A stretch of DNA of 5,064 nucleotides, taken from the NCBI GenBank assembly GCA_022843085.1, contig JALHOI010000263.1, positions 1-5,064 of the forward strand, written 5' to 3'. This stretch comes from Pseudobdellovibrionaceae bacterium. GTDB taxonomy: Bacteria; Bdellovibrionota; Bdellovibrionia; Bdellovibrionales; JAMPXM01. The notes beneath the pieces are model-generated. The model was not told the origin of the DNA. It saw only the letters and a program-made list of their open reading frames with translations, and ran no database searches. Position 1 is the stretch's first letter. Each line of letters begins with the position of its first letter. Made by a program: the position numbers and the translations under genes. This document shows positions 1 to 5,064 of the stretch, in pieces.

Positions 1-162
1 GAGTGAGTCCGCGAGAAGTGCGGTGGATTTCGAAAGTACACCGAAAGTCGCCTCGATCAAAAACATCACCGCGTTGACGGCGAGTACAATTTTAAGCACT
101 CGGCCTTGCTTTAAACGTAGTTTTTCGAGTTCCGATGTTTTCGCTTCGCAGCAAGATTTCAT
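1..162 (-). CDS. Cation diffusion facilitator (CDF) transporter, N-terminal part, cut by window edge
   Basis: Only the first 54 codons are in the window; the rest lies beyond base 1. CDF proteins are inner-membrane antiporters that export divalent metal ions such as Zn2+, Co2+, Cd2+ or Mn2+ in exchange for protons. The visible protein starts MKSCCEAK, then has a charged segment (residues 8-21) and a first membrane helix (about 23-42, with VLKIVLAVNAVMF). It then enters the second helix with STALLADSL (46-54). That last motif is the family signature around the first metal-binding Asp (Asp52) of the DxxxD pair; the second Asp falls outside the window. The Cys4-Cys5 pair may bind metal, which is inference. 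The ATG at 162 is supported by AAGGA at 175-171, 8 nt upstream. It lies 65 nt below the kinase gene and has no obvious link to the upstream genes. The metal cannot be named from this fragment. Confidence 0.85.
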   Translation of the reverse strand, partial: MKSCCEAKTSELEKLRLKQGRVLKIVLAVNAVMFLIEATFGVLSKSTALLADSL

Positions 163-227
163 TTTAGCCGTCCTTGTACGTTTTGGCGATGGTTTTGGCT
201 ACCATGAGTTTGCGGTGAGTTCACGAG
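163..227. other. Short intergenic gap between kinase and CDF genes
   Basis: This is the only gap longer than 3 nt in the window. It holds the CDF ribosome site and a short inverted repeat (ATGGT and ACCAT arms around 205-189, 7-nt loop) without a following T-run. That is not a convincing terminator. Whether transcription runs through into the CDF gene cannot be told from sequence. Confidence 0.5.
171..175 (-). promoter_or_regulatory. Ribosome binding site of the CDF gene
   Basis: AAGGA sits 8 nt before the ATG at 162. It fixes this start, which falls only 54 codons from the window edge. The intergenic stretch 163-227 otherwise shows no convincing promoter or terminator. Confidence 0.7.
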
Positions 228-1844
228 TTAAAACGTAGCCGTATTCATCAGCGACTTCGGCATCAGTTTAACATTCATTTTCTCGCAGCGTCGTCGCAGG
301 TCATTGTCGTTGAATGCGTTTGTGACCATGACGGCAGAGGGGTGCTTGAGCCCGAAGCGTTCCAGAACGGTAAGCCCGGTGCCGGTTTGTGAATTGAGAT
401 TGAAATCAGTTAGCAGCAGGCAGCCGTTCGCAGAGTCACGGTTCTGAACCGCCCAAGAGGTCGCTGATTCAGCGTTGAAGAAGTGCTCAACCGAAATGTC
501 GGAATTCGTTTGTGCGATTCGATCTTTCCAAACCGAGTGAATCGTCGGGTCGTCGTCGACGATGACGATGGTGGAGTAGCCGGTGAATCGCAAATCTTCT
601 CGAAACCATGCGGGTGATGGGACAATCGGTATTTGTAATGTAGCCGTCGTTCCGACTCCGATAGTAGATTCGTATTCGAGTTTGCCATTCCACGACATCA
701 ACGCCCGACGGGCGAAGTGAACACCGATTCCGGTTCCATTCGGTTTGTTCTTTGTGAATCCTTTTTCGCCCAGCCGCATCAGATGTTCTTTGCGGATGCC
801 GATACCGAAATCCGCGATTGTGATTCGAAGAAATTCACCATTCGAGTAGATGCTCACCTTGACCGAAGTGCCTTCTGCCGAAGCTTCGATCGAATTGTCT
901 AGGATGTTCGACAGACTTCGTCGAAGTTCTTCGGGATTTATAATAGCGAACTTCGCGCGCGCTTCAGAGCTCGTTGTCAAGGAAATGTCGTCCGATCGTC
1001 GCGGATACTGGATTCGTTTCTCGTTCACGACCTCTTCAAGCAGATCCGCAACAAGTGTCGGTTCGGCCGTCATCGGTTCATCGCCGTAGTTTTCTCTTAG
1101 GGACGAACTCTCAGACATTGCAAGCTTCGAATGGTCTGCGATACCGAGTCCGATCTCTCGAATACGCAGAATCGCAGTCGTCAGCAGCTTTCTCGAGCTT
1201 GGTGGCAGCCCTTCAATCGTCTCGAGTACGGCATTCAATGTACTTAAAGGTGAACGGATATCGTGTGCGACTCGAGCCGCGACTTCTCCGAGGAGAATGC
1301 GATTTTTATTTTCGGCCGCAATTCGCTTCGATTCGATTTTACGAATACTCACGAAGAGAAAAGTTAAGAGCAGAATAAACGCGGCAACCGTTGCGACGAA
1401 CGCACGAACCAAAAAGTCTGACTGAATTTGAAAACTCAAAACGAGATCGGGCTGGACCGGAAGACGGTAGTAAACCCGTCGATAAAGAAACCCATAGACC
1501 AGGCTTTCAAACTTTCCCGCCTTCAGATTCGAAGGAATCGTTTCGTCGTAGTCTTGTCCAAATTCAATGACCGCAGTCTGACGTGTCGAATCGACGAGCT
1601 TAATGCCTTTGATAAACTGCGACGAAAGCAGAACTCGCTGATTTTTTGAAATCGATGATAATAGGTTTCCCTCTTGAATCGCTACGGCCTCAGACTGAAG
1701 CCAACTGCCCGCGATTTCCCGCCCGACAGAATCGAGGTAGTAGTCGAAGACGACGTAGAGACCACTGGTTAGAATCACTACCGCGATTGCGAACAGTCCA
1801 GTCGCACGTCGCGGATCAAAAAAATTGGCGGCAGTTACAAACAT
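228..1844 (-). CDS. Membrane-bound hybrid histidine kinase with C-terminal receiver domain
   Basis: A 538-residue sensor kinase. It has a first membrane helix at about 15-34, an extracytoplasmic region of about 110 residues (35-145) with no recognised sensor fold, and a second helix at about 146-167. The H-box follows with phospho-acceptor His194 in RVAHDIRSPLS. The ATPase domain shows the N-box (Asn313 and Asn317 in NILDNSIEAS), the G1 box DFGIGI (345-350) and the G2 box GTGIG (370-374). A linker leads to a receiver domain from about 424: acidic pocket Asp430-432, phospho-acceptor Asp480 in LLLTDFN, Thr508 and Lys530. The protein stops 8 residues after Lys530, so the last receiver helix is short or missing; the stop looks natural, not a frameshift. 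The ATG overlaps the YcaO stop by 10 nt and has GGAG 5 nt upstream, indicating coupled translation. The ligand is unknown. A phosphorelay to the sigma-54 activator of the same operon is possible, but that protein's N-terminal domain is not visible. Confidence 0.93.
   Translation of the reverse strand: MFVTAANFFDPRRATGLFAIAVVILTSGLYVVFDYYLDSVGREIAGSWLQSEAVAIQEGNLLSSISKNQRVLLSSQFIKGIKLVDSTRQTAVIEFGQDYDETIPSNLKAGKFESLVYGFLYRRVYYRLPVQPDLVLSFQIQSDFLVRAFVATVAAFILLLTFLFVSIRKIESKRIAAENKNRILLGEVAARVAHDIRSPLSTLNAVLETIEGLPPSSRKLLTTAILRIREIGLGIADHSKLAMSESSSLRENYGDEPMTAEPTLVADLLEEVVNEKRIQYPRRSDDISLTTSSEARAKFAIINPEELRRSLSNILDNSIEASAEGTSVKVSIYSNGEFLRITIADFGIGIRKEHLMRLGEKGFTKNKPNGTGIGVHFARRALMSWNGKLEYESTIGVGTTATLQIPIVPSPAWFREDLRFTGYSTIVIVDDDPTIHSVWKDRIAQTNSDISVEHFFNAESATSWAVQNRDSANGCLLLTDFNLNSQTGTGLTVLERFGLKHPSAVMVTNAFNDNDLRRRCEKMNVKLMPKSLMNTATF
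1817..1830. repeat. 14-nt direct repeat with seven-base homopolymer, copy in kinase gene
   Basis: CAAAAAAATTGGCG on the plus strand is identical to 4267-4280. On the coding strand it is a run of seven T within codons 5-10 of the kinase gene. The two copies are read in different frames, so protein similarity does not explain the match; chance remains possible. Confidence 0.4.
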
Positions 1845-2743
1845 AGCCGCTCCAACTTTCCGCCGACGAAGTCGGGCTGACCTCGGAAATAGCAGCGATG
1901 CACGGTCACTAATCCGGAAAGCGAGTGTGGCACCTCCGAGTCGAACAGCAGTTCGGGCAATCGGACGCCTCTCGTGCCTTGAGTCGAAATTCGCGCGCGA
2001 GCAGAATCTGAACCTTCTTGAGAGTTCCCGAAGTATGCGAGGCGACGCTCGTAAAAACTTTCGGGCTCTATGCTCTCGACATTCATTTTTCGCACCGCAA
2101 GCGCATGGCGCAGTAGCTCGCCGAGTGCCCGATACCGCGTCGATTCGGTTTGCAGATCCGTTCCGCAGGCTCCGCCTGAGACCACACCGCCGCCTTCGAT
2201 AAATGCGAAGTAGAGAACAACCTCAAGCTCTGATTCTTGAAGTCGGGGCCGAATCTCCACTATCGAAGCCACGTCGATCGCGCGGGCGACATCGTGAAGG
2301 GCTGTTTCACCAGGACAGAGTGCAAGAAGACTCACATCTCGCAGTTCATGACCGATCGACGTATCATCCCACCAGGTTGACCATACAAACCGCTCGACAG
2401 CTTCGGCGAACGCGTTCTGTCGCGCGATTGATCCGGAATCATCGCGCATTCTTTTTGGAAACGCCGCGAATCCATCAGATCGGTCGGTTTGGCAAATTGC
2501 CAGTCCCGCCGTGCGACCTTCAGCAAAAGCACGGCGTTCGACAAACTCCACGAGCCCCTTCAGGACTGACTTCGCGGGATCTATGTCGATGCCAGAACAT
2601 ACCGACTCACTGATGATCTTTGAACTTTGCTCATCAAAGATGCTCGCCAATGATCCGCAAGCGAGCGGCGACAGTTGTATGTTCTTAGGAACATCAACCG
2701 CCGTTTTCAGCTCTCGAATGAAGTCGGCCACCAATGATTGCAT
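1835..2743 (-). CDS. YcaO-like protein (putative ATP-dependent peptide backbone modifying enzyme)
   Basis: A 302-residue cytoplasmic protein without signal peptide or membrane helix. YcaO enzymes use ATP to activate peptide amide carbonyls, making azolines, thioamides or amidines in RiPP pathways; E. coli YcaO instead affects ribosomal protein S12 methylthiolation. Three blocks match the family in order (numbering from ATG 2743): SGIDIDPAKSVLKGLVEFVER (about 50-70, ExxER at 66-70); SDGFAAFP (89-96) followed by RQNAFAEAVER (108-118, second ExxER at 114-118); and RYRALGELLRHAL (203-215), like the conserved third helix. These resemble the acidic helices that bind Mg-ATP. It is shorter than most YcaO proteins, with little sequence before the first block. 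The start at 2743 uses TGATG overlap with the solute-binding protein stop and AGGG 7 nt upstream; a TTG eight codons earlier is less likely. No TfuA, E1-like partner, dehydrogenase or obvious precursor lies nearby. The family call comes from motif recognition alone, and the substrate is unknown. Confidence 0.75.
   Translation of the reverse strand: MQSLVADFIRELKTAVDVPKNIQLSPLACGSLASIFDEQSSKIISESVCSGIDIDPAKSVLKGLVEFVERRAFAEGRTAGLAICQTDRSDGFAAFPKRMRDDSGSIARQNAFAEAVERFVWSTWWDDTSIGHELRDVSLLALCPGETALHDVARAIDVASIVEIRPRLQESELEVVLYFAFIEGGGVVSGGACGTDLQTESTRYRALGELLRHALAVRKMNVESIEPESFYERRLAYFGNSQEGSDSARARISTQGTRGVRLPELLFDSEVPHSLSGLVTVHRCYFRGQPDFVGGKLERLCL
1850..1853 (-). promoter_or_regulatory. Ribosome binding site of the kinase gene
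   Basis: GGAG lies inside the last codons of the YcaO-like gene, 5 nt before the kinase ATG at 1844. It supports this start and the 10-nt overlap with the upstream gene. Confidence 0.6.
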
Positions 2744-4305
2744 CAGTGCGCCCTGAACACCTGCCAAGGGGCAGGGGAAGTGATTGCGAAGTTTAACTCG
2801 GGGATCAAAGACCTGTTCTTTGTCGCGAAAAAGCGTCGTTGATGTCCGTAGACGTTGAACAACGACTCTTGGAAAAGATACTCGTTCACACGCTTGTAAC
2901 TGCTGGCGCTTGCATCAAGTTTATCGAGTAACGACTGAATCTTAGGGTCCGTCGTTACCTGGCTGAATTGTTTGTGAAGGTTCGGCGTGAAAAGCATTTT
3001 TACGTCGCCCATCGGATCAAGAGCCCAAAAGCCCGAGCCAGAATTGTAAAATGCTATCTCGTCGCCAGTGAACTTCTTGACCAGATCCTTTCGAGTCGGA
3101 ACAAAATTCGGAATCAAAGGTTTGGCACCAAGTTTCTCGAGTGTTGCGCGAATCGTCTGATCAAACAGCGAACCCCGGTCCGCTTCTTCCAACGCCCATG
3201 GGATTACATTTTTTGAGAATTTGGTTTTACAGTCTGCAAGGTCGTTAGGATATACTTTGACGGCCTTATCCATTTCTTCGAGCGATTCGTATCCGGGCAG
3301 TATCTTTGTAAAGACACTTCCTTCTACAACGCGATCGCTAGCTAAGGTCTTGAGCACCGACCTAAATGTTCGTGCAAAGGTTTGACGGCACTTTGGATCA
3401 GAAAACGGACCGACATTCTTGTTGATGATAAGCACTTCAAATCTCGATGCAGGCAGATATTGAAACTGCAATGCCTCTTCAAGCTTCCTACGTGTCGCCG
3501 AAGAATAGTTTGCTTCGCTACCGGCAACCACAGTTCGTTGATCGAGTTTATCGAGCGTACCCGAGAGTTCGGACGCCGCGACGTATTCGAATTGGATTTC
3601 TTTTGGTAGCGAACGCGTACTTTCGATTTCTCGACGTTTAAAGAGAACCGTGTCCGGGGTTTGATTTACGAGCCGATACGGTCCACTCTCAGGAATTGTT
3701 TTGCATGAAACCTTGTTGGTCGCTGGGTCAACGCAGCGACGAGGAATAATTGCGAAAACCTCGAGACAGAAACGGAACAACGGATGCTCCACTGGTGCGG
3801 TCAGTTGGATTGACACTTTCTGTCCGTCGATTTTAATACCAGTCGGGTAGGTTCTGAGACCCGAAGCAGTTTTCGACCATTGCTCTATCCCTTCGATCGC
3901 CGATAGAACCGGAAACTTTGGCCGAGTGTACGCCATGCGGGCGACGGCGAACGCGACATCGTCTGGGGTTAGGGAAGTTCCGTCTTCGTACTTTAGGCCC
4001 GGCTTCACGACCCACTCAATTGTTTGCTGGGAGGAATCGTAGCGGAAAGATTCCAGAACTCTGCTCGTGATATTGTTTTGCTCCGACGTCTCAAGTGGGG
4101 TGGCGTATAACATTCGTGCAACTGGCAGATTGCCCGTCGCGTCTGCGTCGAGTGGATCAAGAGAGCCAAACTTACCAGTTTCCGTAATTACGTAGCGGTA
4201 GAGTGTAGGCGTTGTGGGTTCCGCAGCTGAGCTAAACACGAATGCTCCTATTCCTAGACATGCGGCCAAAAAAATTGGCGATCTCACCAACATCAGTTTC
4301 TTCAT
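2743..4305 (-). CDS. Extracellular solute-binding protein family 5 (peptide-binding, Opp/Dpp type)
   Basis: A 520-residue exported binding protein, the usual length for family 5, whose members capture peptides, nickel or related ligands and pass them to an ABC permease or act as receptors. The N-terminus is a signal sequence (MKK start, hydrophobic to about residue 25, likely cut near SSAA at 25-28). An LAAC sequence (13-16) resembles a lipobox, but strongly hydrophobic residues follow the Cys, so a lipoprotein is less likely. The family signature is clear at 97-124: EWVVKPGLKYEDG, then TSLTPDDVAFAVARM. SLDPLDA (48-54) and MLYATPLE (65-72) are the typical N-terminal lobe elements, and ALDPMGDVKMLF (428-439) fits the C-terminal part of lobe 2. 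Cys191 and Cys201 flank a short loop and could form a disulfide in the periplasm. The start lies 3 nt after the upstream stop, with only a weak ribosome site (AGGA 13 nt away). No permease or ATPase gene is in the window. Confidence 0.92.
   Translation of the reverse strand: MKKLMLVRSPIFLAACLGIGAFVFSSAAEPTTPTLYRYVITETGKFGSLDPLDADATGNLPVARMLYATPLETSEQNNITSRVLESFRYDSSQQTIEWVVKPGLKYEDGTSLTPDDVAFAVARMAYTRPKFPVLSAIEGIEQWSKTASGLRTYPTGIKIDGQKVSIQLTAPVEHPLFRFCLEVFAIIPRRCVDPATNKVSCKTIPESGPYRLVNQTPDTVLFKRREIESTRSLPKEIQFEYVAASELSGTLDKLDQRTVVAGSEANYSSATRRKLEEALQFQYLPASRFEVLIINKNVGPFSDPKCRQTFARTFRSVLKTLASDRVVEGSVFTKILPGYESLEEMDKAVKVYPNDLADCKTKFSKNVIPWALEEADRGSLFDQTIRATLEKLGAKPLIPNFVPTRKDLVKKFTGDEIAFYNSGSGFWALDPMGDVKMLFTPNLHKQFSQVTTDPKIQSLLDKLDASASSYKRVNEYLFQESLFNVYGHQRRFFATKNRSLIPELNFAITSPAPWQVFRAH
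2751..2754 (-). promoter_or_regulatory. Ribosome binding site deciding the YcaO-like gene start
   Basis: AGGG is 7 nt before the ATG at 2743, which shares its A with the TGA stop of the upstream gene (TGATG). This arrangement favours ATG 2743 over the in-frame TTG at 2767 and suggests that the two proteins are made in linked amounts. Confidence 0.5.
4267..4280. repeat. 14-nt direct repeat with seven-base homopolymer, copy in solute-binding protein gene
   Basis: Second copy of CAAAAAAATTGGCG. On the coding strand the seven T fall in codons 11-13 of the solute-binding protein gene, inside its signal sequence. Confidence 0.4.
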
Positions 4306-4308
4306 GCG

Positions 4309-4650
4309 CTAAATCGCATCCTGAGTGCCGTAGACCGCCTCAAATATATCGACTTCACGCACATTTACGTTAGGACCGACGATGTCCCGCAGGCTTTCGA
4401 CGATTTCAGAGATTGAGTTAATCGAAGGAACCTCACCTTTGATTTTCGCATCAAGCAGCGGCTGATTGATACGATACCAGTTGGGTTTCAGCAGGGGAAT
4501 GATGACTCCATCTTTTAGAAGGAGACGAAGTGACTCAGCCCGAGGTCGAACTGCGCCCGCGCGACCTTCCTGCGCATTCGCTTGAGAAATTCCAACAACG
4601 CCGACGGCGCTAAGGAAGGCTGCGACAACTCGCTTAAACTGATTGTTCAT
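4309..4650 (-). CDS. Small exported protein of unknown family
   Basis: A 113-residue protein that I do not recognise. It begins with a textbook Sec signal peptide: positive n-region (MNNQFKR), hydrophobic core VVAAFLSAVGVVGI, and a signal peptidase I site after ANA (residue 26). This leaves a mature protein of 87 residues beginning QEGRAG. The mature part has no cysteine and no second membrane helix. It is basic near its start (RPRAESLRLLLKDG) and more acidic at its end (SEIVESL and REVDIFEAVYG), and appears folded rather than repetitive. The start at 4650 has AAAGGAAG 8 nt upstream. An in-frame GTG at 4659 abuts that site and can be excluded. The start overlaps the activator gene by 17 nt, and the stop is 3 nt before the solute-binding protein, so it is expressed with them. 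It could be a partner of the binding protein, a signal, or a YcaO substrate; nothing in the sequence decides between these. Confidence 0.85.
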   Translation of the reverse strand: MNNQFKRVVAAFLSAVGVVGISQANAQEGRAGAVRPRAESLRLLLKDGVIIPLLKPNWYRINQPLLDAKIKGEVPSINSISEIVESLRDIVGPNVNVREVDIFEAVYGTQDAI

Positions 4651-5064
4651 GTTTTTCACTTCCTTTGATTCCGAGTTTCTTCATACGTCCATAGATTGTC
4701 GCGAGCGGCGCCTTCATTCGTTGTCGAACGGCGTCTCGCAGCGAACTGCTTTTAGAAAGATTCGTCGTGATGTAGTCGCGTTCCCGTTGTTCAAGCCACG
4801 AAACGAATTCAGGATAGGTGCAGTCGAATTCTCCGTTGCGTTTCATTTCGTGCCCAGCGAAGAACTTGCTACTGAGATGGCTCGGCTCGATACGATTCGC
4901 CGGAACAATTGTCATCAATCGTTCCATCTCATTTTCAAGCTCACGAATGTTTCCGCGCCATGGATAGCTTTCGAGGTATCGAAGCGTTTTTACCAGAATC
5001 GTTTTCGATTCCGCCTGAAAGGCTTTTTGAAAGTGAACGACGAGGGCACGAATGTCCTCCGGTC
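4634..5064 (-). CDS. Sigma-54-dependent transcriptional activator (NtrC family), C-terminal part, cut by window edge
   Basis: The last 142 residues are visible (first complete codon at 5062); the start and the GAFTGA and Walker motifs lie upstream of the window. The fragment opens with PEDIRALVVHF, the (R)xEDI..L..HF motif late in the AAA+ core. It continues with YPWRGNIRELENEMERL, which contains the highly conserved W-x-G-N-x-R-E-L sensor II region. These enhancer-binding proteins hydrolyse ATP to remodel RNA polymerase carrying sigma-54. The C-terminal part, from EFVSWLEQRERDYI to ATIYGRMKKLGI, fits a Fis-type helix-turn-helix: the TIYGRMKKLGI end is typical, but the usual N-x-x-x-A-A segment is not conserved. 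The input domain is unseen, so it may be a response regulator for the kinase at the far end of the operon or may respond otherwise. The stop overlaps the small exported protein gene by 17 nt. The visible operon therefore begins with a regulator, which suggests autoregulation (inference). Confidence 0.93.
   Translation of the reverse strand, partial: PEDIRALVVHFQKAFQAESKTILVKTLRYLESYPWRGNIRELENEMERLMTIVPANRIEPSHLSSKFFAGHEMKRNGEFDCTYPEFVSWLEQRERDYITTNLSKSSSLRDAVRQRMKAPLATIYGRMKKLGIKGSEKHEQSV
4659..4666 (-). promoter_or_regulatory. Ribosome binding site deciding the small exported protein start
   Basis: AAAGGAAG ends 8 nt before the ATG at 4650. The alternative GTG at 4659 would overlap this site, so the ATG is the real start and the protein begins MNNQFKR. 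Confidence 0.75.

Noticed and set aside
164..205. Possible 13-residue leader peptide (MVAKTIAKTYKDG) ending 1 nt before the CDF start
   Set aside because: It has no ribosome binding site and no attenuator-like hairpins, and short frames of this size are common by chance.
163..227. Transcription terminator after the kinase gene
   Set aside because: Only a 5-bp inverted repeat with a 7-nt loop is present and no T-run follows on the minus strand, so a terminator cannot be supported.
23..238. Plus-strand open frame of 71 codons at the window start
   Set aside because: It is antisense to the CDF start, whose STALLADSL motif and ribosome site make the minus strand the coding one.
974..1378. Open plus-strand frame of 134 codons opposite the kinase gene
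   Set aside because: It lies wholly antisense to a strongly supported kinase, has no recognisable domain, and its Ser/Arg-rich composition is what the complement of this coding sequence would give.
1825..2613. Two successive open plus-strand frames (1825-2202 and 2203-2613) opposite the YcaO-like gene
   Set aside because: They are Arg-rich, resemble no known protein and are antisense to the conserved YcaO blocks, so they are treated as shadows.
2744..2767. Longer YcaO-like protein starting at TTG 2767
   Set aside because: TTG is a rare start with no good ribosome site, while ATG 2743 forms a TGATG coupling junction with AGGG at suitable spacing.
4315..4330. Sigma-54-like promoter sequence (CGGCACTCAGGATGCG, with GG and GC ten bases apart) just before the binding protein gene
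   Set aside because: The spacing is right and the activator is nearby, but the -12 part is imperfect, the sequence encodes the end of the small exported protein, and transcription would start at about the ATG, leaving no leader.

Overview
The window looks like a compact bacterial chromosomal segment. All six recognisable genes lie on the minus strand, so they read from position 5064 down to 1. Base composition is roughly balanced, gene packing is tight (starts overlap stops), and Shine-Dalgarno sites are ordinary. A Gram-negative host is likely: there is a sigma-54 activator, Sec-type exported proteins and a periplasmic-type solute-binding protein. The style (sigma-54 regulator, hybrid kinase with a short C-terminal receiver, CDF transporter with an N-terminal Cys-Cys) reminds me of Bdellovibrionota/Oligoflexia or other delta-type lineages. 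That is an impression, not a proven assignment.

In transcription order: (1) 5064-4634, the C-terminal part of an NtrC-type sigma-54-dependent activator, cut by the window edge; (2) 4650-4309, a small protein with a clear signal peptide and no recognised family; (3) 4305-2743, a family 5 (Opp/Dpp-type) extracellular solute-binding protein; (4) 2743-1835, a compact YcaO-like protein; (5) 1844-228, a membrane-bound histidine kinase with a C-terminal receiver domain; (6) 162-1, the start of a cation diffusion facilitator (CDF) metal transporter, cut by the other edge.

Genes 1 to 5 are joined by overlaps of 17, 1 and 10 nt and one gap of 3 nt, so they are almost certainly one operon with translational coupling. 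The CDF gene follows after 64 nt and may be an unrelated neighbour or a last operon member. There is no plus-strand gene and no gene-free stretch over 300 bases. I saw no tRNA, rRNA, CRISPR array or insertion sequence.

The interesting part is the combination. A YcaO enzyme (a family that ATP-dependently modifies peptide backbones) is coupled to a peptide-binding-type exported receptor, a small exported protein of unknown family, a transmembrane sensor kinase and a sigma-54 activator. A reasonable hypothesis is a peptide sensing or peptide modification locus, but the substrate, any YcaO partner protein, any ABC permease and the promoter are not visible here.
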